Both the position numbers and the translations under genes were made by a program. A model generated the notes under the pieces. It ran no database searches and was not told where the DNA came from. It saw only the letters and a program-made list of their open reading frames with translations. Below, in pieces: positions 10,801-22,222 of a stretch of 64,000 nucleotides of DNA (its first letter is position 1; each line of letters begins with the position of its first letter). This stretch comes from Steromphala cineraria (taxonomy: Eukaryota; Mollusca; Gastropoda; Trochida; Trochidae): positions 17,120,093 through 17,184,092 of the forward strand of contig OU744727.1 of assembly GCA_916613615.1 (NCBI GenBank). Reading direction: 5' to 3'.

Positions 10801-13800
10801 TATATACCACGTGGCATGTTTTGACAGATAAGTCAATATTTCATAAATTTTAGTACTTTTGAAATAGAAATAAATACTCAATGGATTGATAAAAAAATTT
10901 AAATGAATATAGTGTTATAATATACTCAATATTGTTTATGTTAGCTTTTATTTTTAATTTTTTTACTGTGAGATAACACTTCAGAAAAGGCTGTAATGCA
11001 GCTCAATATAACAAACTAAGCATGGTTATATATCTCATAAAATATACTTACAGACATTGCAATATATTGTTGTTTATGTATGGCTAGATGAGTGTCAACA
11101 CGTGTCCTTGTATGTCATCAACTCGTCCACTAGCCCTGTGTAATCATGACAGGACGACTCAACAACAACACCAGCCCCTGATTAAGAGTTTTAATCCTTT
11201 CTGTCACCGTACAGAGAATAAAGTTCACTTCCCATTAAATTGACATTTTTATAAAGGTTTGTGATTAAAGTTTTATTTTGGTAGATATTTCCGCTTTTGA
11301 AAACGACTTACAATTCCTTAAATACATTTGACCCTCTAAAATGACACGAAAATATTGAAATTGGTAAAATACTGTTGCCTTTCACTCTTTCTGTAGCGAC
11401 CACACTGCCGATTTTCGATAATAGTAACATAAGGAAGACCTGTCAGTAAGTAATTCAAATTTGTTTGTGAAATGTTATCTACATCAAGCATTTACCTGTA
11501 GTCTATTGCATTAAAAAAAACTAGAAAGACTTCAAATCGATCGTGAATCTTACATGGACCCCTGCCTCTGCCATCTTTCCTCGCTTCGTGGTCAGCAATT
11601 TCCGGGGTACGTTACCACTTACCACCCAGTGTGTATGTCACCTGATACATAATATTTTTATATTTTAGTTCAATAAACAGTTTATTCTCATGAAATTTTC
11701 AAAATGAGAGTTATCTTCGTATATGGTTACATACATGTAGCTTTGAATTAAAAGATAGGATTCGTTTTTAGGACGGAAAATTTTGGTTGTTTTTCAAGTA
11801 TTTCAAGAAAGTTATGCAGACTACTTATTCATGTATCAATAACAATGTCACTAAAGGATACAAAATTGCAATTTTTTATTCAGGCTCTGCAGTAGAGATG
11901 TTGCATAAACTAAATACAGACTGCATGATAACGGACAGATAAAGTTGCAAAATTAATAAGCCTAAACAAATATTTATGTATTTCAAATGTTCAACATAGC
12001 TGTGAGTATGTTATCTAAATAATTATGTTTGACAAAAGCGAATTAAACATTTTGCCGATTGAAATTTCAACTAACTCTTATATTCCTAAAGATTCTAAGA
12101 TTTAAGTTCGAGATCTTTCACAAACACATTCCTTTATGTGATAAGTTCACAATGGATACTGTAAATATTTATATATTTATATAATAGTCTCCTATCTGAT
12201 ACCGCTAAACTGCGAACTTCGACAATGGTCAGTTCAAGTGATAACCTATATATTTATACTTAGACCATTATGATATGATTCATGACCTTGAACTTGAAGT
12301 TAGTGGTGAATATGAAATTTTTATGTCGCAAATCAAGTTATATACTAGTATTTAGAGTTGCGCACAACGGAATACAAATGACAATGTGCACACAAAGGAA
12401 AACTGGTTTTATCTAAATATCCGCTGATGATAGACAGCATTGGCATGACATATGATTAACATGATTTACATTTATTCATCACGTCCCTGTTTTTCTCATT
12501 CCATAGACATTTTTAGACATTTTGTTCGCCCTCTATTTTGTCGATTATAGTGATAAAATTTAAACATGAGGTAAAACACCAACAAGTTGTAACATGATAC
12601 AACAATTTAAAAAACCTAAAAACTAACTAGTCTTTTTTCTCTCCCCAGAACCACTGGCCGATCCCAGAATGCTGAAATATCATCTAGGGTAACTAACATC
12701 GTGTGCGTGATGCGATCATATTTCTTTTTTGCAAAACATTAAAGTTAAAACGAATATATATATCCAAGAAGTGAATGAAGCGGGAGTAAAATACCAATCT
12801 TCTCGCCTTGATTCACTGTTTCCACATATTAAAACACATAATTCTCTCTATATTACTCTTGATATTTTCAAAGGGAAGCCGCGCCAATCACATGTGTTGT
12901 ATCCAAATCAAAAGACCAATTAACAGAGCTGTAGCAAAAAATGCATTACGTCACCATGTGGGTAATACAAAATATTTGGCACATTAAACTGTGGAATATG
13001 ATTTCGCTTTAAATGTTATATTAAAAGAGAAACAATGTTTTCTATTCAAGATGCTGATAAATGTTAACAGACTCAATCAAAAACATCTTCATTTGAAGAA
13101 GAGTCTACATTTGTTCCAGATAAAGCATTAATTATTTCGCATTCAATAATCGTAGAATCCACTTTATTATAACCCACGCGAATTAATTTCACGCTGGGCT
13201 CGCCTGGCGAATTAAAAGTAATGTTTGTGTAAGTACGATGGTGACATCGAAATGAGACTTATGTTTACTAATAGGTAAATCACTTACGACCACGTGACAA
13301 GTCATACTTAACGATGTCACTAAATGTTTACGTTGAAAACATGTATTTATTATCAGAGTACTGAAATTGACTCGTGCTATATTTAGAATATGACCTACAT
13401 CGCTGGTTCCAAACGTTGGCTCAGCGGACCTGGGTTGAAATCCCGTCAGATCATCGGAAAGTATTTTCTTTATTATCTGTTATTCTACTGTTAATAATTA
13501 ACCAGCATGACAAGGAGATATCGTTTTGGCAGTACGTTTTGCACAATTTCCTGTCATTGTCAACGCTACATGGCAACACACAGTGCTTTTACTTCAAGTA
13601 ACTACATCACAATGACGCAACATCATAAACATAGTGACCACACTATGCAATGACATCACTGTCTTGAAAATCTAGTGTTGTTGTGTTCAGAGATTTACAT
13701 TTTTTCTCTCAGATGTCAAAAAGAGTGAATTTGGATGATAAATAGATTGTCACCCTCGTGTATTTTGATATGAAATATACCAACAATCGTTGATGAATGT

Positions 13801-14993
13801 ACAAAAAATTCATAACTTTCAGCAATTCGTGTTGATAGAACTTAATTTTGTGAAGTTAACTTTGATGTGTTAATATTAGTGCTGTTATCCAGTGTTGTAT
13901 ATTTCACTTATCCCCCGAATTGTTCGACAAATCACAATCTCCTTCATCTGCCTATGTGGCACCAAGCATGCCTTTTTAAAGGCTTTTCTTGTTATTTTCT
14001 CTGACCCAAAAGTTTGTTTCCATACTCAAATGAGCATAATGTGATTAAAATGGTCTTGCACCAATATCACGTACATATTGACTTTTGCAAAAAAATGTAG
14101 TCTGTCATTGTCAAATTAAAACTTTTGGAAAGCTAGAATTCTAATTGCAATTGCTAAACCGAACGTTGCCTTTATCAAGATATATCCAAAAGAATGTAAT
14201 GCCGAATTGTTAACCTGCGCCAGGTTCCTTTTTCTCGAAACTTTACACCAATCCAAAATAAACATGACATTACATGAATAAATTTTCATAATGCAGACAT
14301 GCATTTCTTTCCCAATTTAACGTTTCCTATATTGTTCAGGCGAAATCAAATTTAAAGGAATCGAAGAAACATTGTGATTGTCTATTCAAGGTAGCAGGCA
14401 TGGGCCTCTCGTGCAGCACGTGCTATAATATACAAACGGGATCGTACAAGCTGCCACAATGGATTGCATGACAAAAGTTGCTGTAAAGTTTTAGAAAACC
14501 GACGTTGTTCCCTGTATCAAAACAATTCCTTTATATATATATCCATGCTGATATTTCTTAAAACACATATTGTATTTGCTTCATAATTTATTTTCACCAT
14601 CTCTCGCTGTGCGATTGCCAGATTGGTCGTGTATATTTCATAATGAAAAGTACTGCATCTTGTTTATTATTTTATGTATACTGTTGTAAATAAAATTGTC
14701 TGTCTGTCATGAACATTATCAAAATGAACACAAATGATATATTTAGATACACTATGTAACAGTGATTTGAACAGGTAATCACGGTTATATTCTACTAAGG
14801 CCAAAAAAATCATTTTGAATCATAAAAACAGCCTATTTCAAACTGACTCTCCCGGTCTTGTGGTTATAGTTCACTGGGTCGGAAATAGTTAGAAAATTGC
14901 AACTTTAAGGAATTATTGAACTTGCAATTATATCGGAAATCACATTATCATATAAAGAGTGTCTCGCAAACATTTCGTTTCTTGATCAGAACT
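10801..14993. other. AT-rich intergenic sequence
   Basis: No convincing ORF, no splice-bounded exon and no long repeat was seen. The only recognisable item is a LINE-like 3' tail near 14640-14713, listed separately. Confidence 0.5.
14640..14713 (+). mobile_element. Solo LINE 3' tail
   Basis: The segment ending GTAAATAAAATTGTCTGTCTGTC matches the style of the 3' end of the LINE at 9.6 kb (AATAAAATATCTGTCTGTC). It is probably a very short 5'-truncated insertion of the same or a related family. Confidence 0.35.
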
Positions 14994-14997
14994 TTAA

Positions 14998-15352
14998 AGG
15001 GGCAGTAGCACGTTTTAAAGGATAATATAAGGTAATGTCAGGAAAATGAAAAATAATGGTTCCAATTGAAAGACAACGTGTTTAAACTAAATGGAGCAGT
15101 AATAATTCAAATATATAATGTAAAGTTCAGCCATGCGATTCATTATTCTTACAGAAAATGAATAAAAGGTGTTAAATAAAATGGCCGCCAATGGATTTTA
15201 TGTGAATCTTCATACTTTGTCCCCTGATTATGACCGATTGGCTTATGTAATGAGATTTATGACACTATCAAAATAATACATTTAGCATTAACGTACAAAT
15301 ATCAGTAAAAAAATAAAAATATAAAATTATCCAAAAACGTGCTACTGCCCCT
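14998..15352. mobile_element. TTAA-flanked MITE, copy 1
   Basis: 355 bp with terminal inverted repeats AGGGGCAGTAGCACG at the left and its reverse complement at the right, flanked on both sides by TTAA (14994-14997, 15353-15356). Non-coding. TTAA duplications are the signature of piggyBac-type transposases, so the element is probably a non-autonomous piggyBac relative. It shares internal sequence with the copies at 36.2 and 61.9 kb. Confidence 0.85.
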
Positions 15353-15356
15353 TTAA

Positions 15357-16142
15357 AGAGCCACTCCGTGATTTTCAATACATATTGTTTTGCTTTGAAA
15401 CGAATGTAGATAGATTAACTAATGATATAAAATCAAAACATCTCACATATTCATCCCCAATAGCGAATGTATATAAAGTCTTGTTTTCAATAAAAATCTT
15501 ATAAAAGTCATATATATTGATGGAAGCCAAATTCACACGTTCAATTTACATGAAAAATAGTTATATAACCTATCAATCATTGTCAACTCATAATTGTCAT
15601 TCTGACTTCTGTATTTAGTTTCAAAAATATCGTTTGACACGCATTCTTTGTCCGGGTTTTGATTATGCACGACTTCAAACTATCACAATGTTATTAAAAA
15701 GACCGTGAAAGTTGTTTCACGGCGTATGATGCAACACAACATACCTACTGAGTACTGTCCGTTTTAATTATTTCAATTTAATATAAACGATAAAGCCACA
15801 AGTGACAAGTGTTGTATGCCACAGATTGCACCGTGTGAACGCGCCTTAAGATGTACCTCAACGAAACTTTACATTTGGATCAACCAAAGTGCTCAACGAA
15901 ACTTGATTTGGAACATTTAAAATGTGTAGATGTGCCTTTTGAAGTTTTCAACCTCTTGGAATTTCTATGTTTGGCGATTTTTTTTGAATTTCATATATAC
16001 TTACAAGTATGGGACCGTTTGGATATGTCATCTTCTGATGACTCTTGTTTTTCATGCAAGTTGTGTTCTTATCATGCAGCACATTGATAAATGTTCCACA
16101 AAGTTACAGATAACGCTTAAGTAAGAACCTCTCTTTATTTAA
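15357..16142. other. AT-rich intergenic sequence
   Basis: Contains small open frames only (for example 15851-16087), which have no homology I recognise and no gene-like composition. Nothing else was seen. Confidence 0.4.
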
Positions 16143-16481
16143 GGGACAGTAGCATATGATGATTTTTTTTTTCAAAATTTGTCCAAAAAATATTATTTAA
16201 TGCAAAAAGTATTATCTTAAGAGGGCAAAACATCTAATAAATCTACCCTTTTATACATATCCGTAGAAGAATTTATCAGTATCAAGCGAAAACTGATGAC
16301 GGCTATTTGGTGTGAACACCTTTTTGTCGTTTGAGTTAAGGAAATGGATTCATGTATCTGAACAGAACATACTACGTTCGTTTAAAGAACTGCAATTTTT
16401 TATTTTAGAAACATTATCTTGCAGTTAGTATCATTTATTTTAATTTTCTTGAGATCACCTGTTTTACCTAAAAGCGTGCCT
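16143..16481. mobile_element. TTAA-flanked MITE, degenerate inverted copy
   Basis: Flanked by TTAA (16139-16142 and 16482-16485). The left end GGGACAGTAGCA matches the MITE terminus; the right end AAAAGCGTGCCT keeps only part of it. The internal block GGTGTGAACACCTTTTTGTC is the reverse complement of the GGTGTTCACA region of the other copies, so this copy lies in the opposite orientation. Confidence 0.5.
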
Positions 16482-16485
16482 TTAA

Positions 16486-18239
16486 AGAAATGTCCTATCG
16501 AAATTTCAGGTTGATGCCCTGGTGAAATCTCTTTTTAAGGCTGAAAATTATAGATTAATTTTCTCTAGTTCCGTGGAAGTCTGCAACAAACCATATGCAT
16601 CAAGGAACAAAACGGCTGTCTCTTCGTGTGAAAGCAATGCCTTACTAACCCTCGATATCGAACCATGCCTTCAGAACAGGACTGCTTTGAAGCGCACGTA
16701 AAATCCAATTAAAGGTCTCTTATTCACAGCAATAACAAATGAAAAACTCCAGTGTTAAGCCGACACATGATGGTTTGATTATGACATAAAATATTTCCCA
16801 AACACTACACATGATTTTGAAATGATAATGAAACCAAGACAAATGACATTGTGGGCTATTACGACCGTGTAATGTGTAATCTTTCAACTTTTGAAATGTT
16901 TTTTTTTTGTCTTACCGTATCCGAGGAATATAAATTGAAAATACAAAATGCTTCTACCGCAATATGAACTCCAACCATTTGGGGAGTAACTACGCAACGC
17001 CCTGAGAACAGCATGCAAACTTCAGCTAGCAAAAAAACAAAGCCTCTAGTAAAAAATATCAAAGCTATCTGTAAAAGAAGCTATGGTAACTTGCTTCTAT
17101 GAACCATTCCTTCCTTTTTTAACCTCTAATGACTGTGCTGTGTAGGCGCAAAGCAGGTTACAGAACATGCGCCAATACCGACTGATTTTAGACCGTGATG
17201 CGATGAAAACATCTAACGAGTTGCTATCCGGTTGAGGCAATATATTGAAACATTTAATCAGCGAAACACGGTCGATATCAATCAGACCGCAATCCAACCT
17301 TACACAATGTGCTTTTTGGGTTCTTTTGGAAATACCAGAAATCATCCTTCTCGAACATATTTTTATAACAATCATTTAAATCTAAACCTTAACCTTAAAC
17401 AATATAATATTGAAAATACTTTCTATTCAAGCAATGCAATGTTCAGCACGCCTTGAAATTTCGTTGGGCATATTATTTAACTATGGAAAGGCGTCATGTA
17501 AATCCATTGATAATATTATAAAGGATAACAAAGAATTGTTAACATTGTAGTGAAACATTTTGAGTCATCATATTCCTCCGGAACAAGGAAACATTCCAAA
17601 AGTGAAATCTGAACCATGACTTGGCTTGAAAAGACTGTGTTTGGTATATTTAATTTCAGGTTCAGTTCTTCCGCCTTGTGCGAATTATTAATATTTAATC
17701 ATAGTCCATAAATAAAAGTTACCCCCATGGAGAAACTGAAACTGTATTGAATGACAAAGCAGCGGAAAAATATTTTGCAATATCATAAAATTGAGAATTC
17801 GGATTTTGACAAAATATCTTGTTTTTCATTTGCTACATTGCTGTTACCGAAAAGCATAGACCTACCCTTGAAATTCTGCATATACATGAATAGAAAATAT
17901 AAAGCATACTTGAATATATTCATTTTATATAATTCCATTTATAAAGAAGTTTGAAGTCAGTGTATAGTTACCTTCGTATTTATAAATAAATTTAGTGAAA
18001 TATATTTTTGAGACATTTGACACGATCTAAACCAGTTTTAAAAGGCTAAAGGTGTTTTTTCTTCATATTATTTTCAACTGTTCGTTATCAAACATTTACA
18101 CACTGCGACTTGAAAAGGGGGATTCAATATCCACACACTTATATAGTCTACAGTTAAACATTTCTAGTGAAACAAGATGACTTATCAACACAAAACGCTG
18201 AATGAATATTTAGATATAAATAATAAAGAGGGTCATATT
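16486..18239. other. AT-rich intergenic sequence
   Basis: No exon, RNA gene or long repeat was recognised. Short ORFs on both strands lack codon bias or domains. Confidence 0.4.
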
Positions 18240-21120
18240 TATGCAAGTTAAGTAATTTAAATACCCATTTTATTTGCTTCGACGGTTGCATACACACTTA
18301 ACTCTAGTTGAAACATCTTGTATACGAGGATGAAAATCTTTAGATTTATAATCTTTTACGAGTCATGGATAATAATAATTAACACGTGACTGTTCCTATG
18401 TCCTTGATATTCAGTTTTAATACTGCTGCCTCTTAATCGGTAGAAATACAAATTCTGACTTTACCTGTTAGTTTAATAAAAACAGATTCTCTTGATTTAT
18501 TGTTCTTTATTCATCTATCGACAGTAGAATATTATATGTCATATATATGTTTAATGGAAAAATTGTGGTAGTTGAGGGAAAAGGCGTAATTTAAAAAAAA
18601 AAATTAAAAAAAAAATTTGTTTTAGAAACCATGTTTCTATATATTTCCCAATTCTTTACAAAGTAATGATACATTTTTTAAGTTGAAGTCATTTGCCTAA
18701 GATATAGATGAGCCTAACATATTTATAGTAAAATACACAGTATAGAGAATGAGGGCGGTTAATGTTTTGAAATACACAATCAAGGATTTTTGTAATTCCT
18801 TGACACAATGCATAAACATTCCTTATTTTATTTCTCAGTTGCATTCAAATTGTTACAATGTTGATGGTTTAAAAAATGCCACTTTAAGATTTGTACATAT
18901 ATTAAAAGGACACGAAGGAAATGGCCGTACATCATTATCTTATGTCACTGAGATTCAGCTCACCATGAACATAATCATAATTTTCTATCATGAATTTTGT
19001 ATATACTTTTCATTAGAACTCAATAATTTGTACATTGTCATTTACATTTCGTGTATCTATATGTTTAAACTGGAATGAAATGTGGAAATATGAAAAAAGA
19101 AAATTAGGAAGGTTCATGGACTGAAATACACAATGAACACACACTCATTCAATCACTTGGTAAGTTACATAAACACAACATCTTAATTAGAAACACCTTG
19201 TATAAGAGCGAAAATCTTTAGATTTAAGCTTAACACGGATAATCATTATTAACACGCGACTGTTCCTATATCTTTATAATAAGTGCTAATACGTCTGTCT
19301 TCAAATCAGTAGAAACATACAGAACTATATCAGTTTTCTTAGAGCTCATGGCTCTATATAGATCCCAAAACACCGAATAAAACTGTCTGATTTATTTAGT
19401 AGCAATATAACATAAATTGAAAAAATAGTTCTTGTAGCAATGATATTCATAGAAAAACATATATCTATTGTTTATTGAAAGCATGTATAAAAATATTATT
19501 AAGTATTATGAAATAAGTGTAACGTTTATATAATATTATGATTATCTTATCAATGCAGTGTTCTGAATTATGTCTCCCCCCGAAGGGTCGGGAGACATAT
19601 TGGTTTAAGCTGAGTTCCCGTCGACGTTGGCGTCGGCGTCGGCGTTGGCGTTCCCGTTTCATTTCCGAAACATATCTCTTAAACTATGTGACCGATCATC
19701 ACCAAACTTGGTATACTGTCTCTCCATATCATGTAGATGTGCCTTTTGGAGGTTATAGATTTCTTTAAAAAAATTTTTTTTTATATTTCCATAGCAACAA
19801 TTTGGACTTAGTCTTTTTCAAGGGTAGTGTTAGTTTCCGGAGCAGATCTCTAAAACTATGTGACTCATCATCACCAAACTTGATATACTGTCTCTCCATA
19901 TCATGTAAATGTGCCTTTTGGAGGTTTTAGATTTTAAAAAAATTAAAAAAAAATATTTCCATAGCAACAATTTGGACTTAGTCTTTTTGAAGGCTAGTGT
20001 TCGTTTCCGGAGCAGATCTCTAAAACTATGTGACCGATCATCACCAAACTTGGTATATTGTCTCTCCATATCATGTAGATGTGCCTTTAGGAGGTTTGAG
20101 ATTTAAAACAAATTTTGAATATTTTGTACAATTGTGGAGTTGATAGTTTATTTATTCAAGTTGAATTGTACAGAGAACATTTATGGTGCTTTATGATAGT
20201 ATTGTTTAGAGGTTCGGAGAGACATCTGTTTTAACGGGTAAAAACACTTTCATGTTTTTATTGGTTGTGTTCTGAATGTAATTTGCTTGCATTTTAAAAA
20301 CTTGCAGTATCTTTCGGCGCTTCAAATTAGGAGTGCATACAAAAACTGCATATATTTACTAACATCCCTATTTCAGAAAAAGTTCAAGATGTGTATAAAC
20401 AAAGAAGAGAAGACAAAGGAAGATTGTTTATGTTAAGGAACGTGATTGATATTAAGCACTCCAATATTTAATTTGCAAGATACATAATATTTGAATTGCA
20501 ATCGTTTGTCTAAGATTAGCATACACCTGGAACATTTATTTTAAACCAAAACAAGTAGAAATTGATGAAACTCTGTTAAAATAAAATAACCAATGCATAA
20601 ACGTTCCTCATCTTTTGTTAGTTGCATTACAATAGGGAAAAAATCATTAAGCATGTAATGAACAAAAAGAAAAAGCAAGTGTTGAGATGTCCATATATCT
20701 TTATTTTATGCAGACTCAACTCACCAATATATTATAACATTCTTATGAAAATGTTTATACACTTGCCCCTTTAGTAACTAAATGATTTGTAAATTGTCGT
20801 TTGTAATAATCTATATTTGAACATTGAAATAAAATATGAAAATATAAGAAAACAAAAGAAAATGAGGACGGATCATGATACAAATTAAAACAAAGTATAA
20901 TCACTCCTCCGTAAATTATATTTGCACGAAACTCTAATTAGAAACACCTTGTATACCTAGTGGAAATCTTTAGATGTTAAAGCTTAATGAGTCATGGATA
21001 ATCATAATTAACACGCGACTGTTCCTAAATCTTGATAATCAGCGCTAATACGTCTGTCTTCAAATCAGTAGGAACACAAAGCCTGATGAACTAACTATAC
21101 CAGTTTGCTTAGATCTGTGG
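18240..21120. repeat. Nested segmental duplication block
   Basis: Three diverged copies of a ~200-bp segment with AAACACCTTG or AAACATCTTG and, ~75 bp on, AACACGCGACTGTTCCTA or AACACGTGACTGTTCCTA begin near 18311, 19193 and 20942. A second segment (18640-19130), containing GCATAAACATTCC, is repeated at ~20490-20890. The order is A, B, A', insertion, B', A'', which implies two duplication rounds: A (+0.88 kb), then B plus A' (+1.75-1.79 kb). The 109-aa ORF at 18749-19078 lies inside B and is not conserved in B', so it is not called a gene. Confidence 0.75.
19571..20232 (+). repeat. Repeat element with hairpin head and three ~171-bp tandem units
   Basis: It starts with a hairpin (TGTCTCCC at 19571 pairs with GGGAGACA at 19590), followed by a GC-rich (GTCGGC)n-like stretch, then three tandem units. 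Each unit carries ATCATCACCAAACTTG (19695, 19867, 20037) and GTCTCTCCATATCATGTA. It ends near CGGAGAGACATCTG (~20214). This architecture is common as dispersed repeats in molluscan genomes (recollection, not a search). It sits inside the 18.2-21.1 kb duplication block. Confidence 0.7.
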
Positions 21121-21890
21121 ATGATTATTTTTGTCATTACAGCTTATTTACATATTTTACTGCCGTAATTGTAATCAGGGAAAATAGTTACGTAGCGAAA
21201 CCGACAGGATCTGAATTAAACGCAGGTGGTAACTAACCAATTATGGTCTGGTTTTAATTAGCAGATTATTAACAGTCCATTGAGTATTCTCAATTACCTG
21301 TTTAATTGTAACACAGATACAATAATAGAAATGCATGCTTTGCTTGAATTCAAAACAAATGTCCCATTCCTGTTTCACATTACAACCGGTTGTCATCCAA
21401 ATGGGGGATTACGTACTGGGATAGGTATTAATCTAGAATAACCACTGTTGCATGCGATTTGTAAATGACGCAATCTTTCCGCCTTTTGTCGATAATATTA
21501 GGCAATGGATGTCAGATAGATTGGCCTGATTTATCAACAAGGGCCTCATTAACATTGACTGACAAGTGACATTACAGTCACTCCCGCCTTGAAATATACA
21601 TAAATGTGCACATTCGGATTCCTATCCACAATAGTTATCTCCCCTAGAAAGAAAACAAACATGTCAGTTCTTTTTTCTGCAAGTTTGATATTCGTGCCAA
21701 AGTAGCATATACGTTATTTAACATAATCTCAAAAGGAAAACCAATGAATAAAAATATCTTTTCTATATATTTAAAACTGATATCAAATGTGAGGTGAATT
21801 ACTCACTCGTGAGATTATTCACATATTCAGGTTACCTGCGGTTTAAGTTAGTAATACCAGCAGTTGTAACCTCCCTTTGACTGACATGAG
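21121..21890. other. Intergenic sequence upstream of the LAPTM-like gene
   Basis: AT-rich, without recognised genes. GC content rises toward 21900, where the promoter region begins. Confidence 0.4.
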
Positions 21891-22222
21891 CCACATCTTG
21901 ATGATCACGTGTGTTACACAGGCCGTCTTTTGTCGTCTACTCTGTTCGGGTATTGTTATGGTCGCCTGCGCATGGACTGGTGAGGAGTACCCAGACTGTT
22001 TGCCTAGCGGAGCGTGTCGAGTTCAGGTCTAGAGGCGAAGCTGTGTACACGAGAGCCAGAAAGGAATTCGCAGTGATAGGGTGAGGGTGCTCGGTAGAGG
22101 AAAGTCACCCGAGCCAAGACTCAGGCCCTTGTTTGTTTTTGAAAGACAGCGACACTCGCATGGAAGTATTTATGTGGAAGTTTTAGATTTTTTACTGGGA
22201 TTGTGAAGTGATATCTCTCAAC
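21891..22222 (+). promoter_or_regulatory. Promoter / 5' UTR region of the LAPTM-like gene
   Basis: A CpG-richer stretch immediately upstream of the start codon. It has TCACGTG at 21905-21911 (E-box/CLEAR core) and no obvious TATA box. The 5' UTR probably covers the last 100-250 bp. The extent is inferred from base composition. Confidence 0.4.

Noticed and set aside
18749..19078. 109-codon plus-strand ORF
   Set aside because: Inside a duplicated non-coding block; the frame is not kept in the second copy and the composition is AT-driven.
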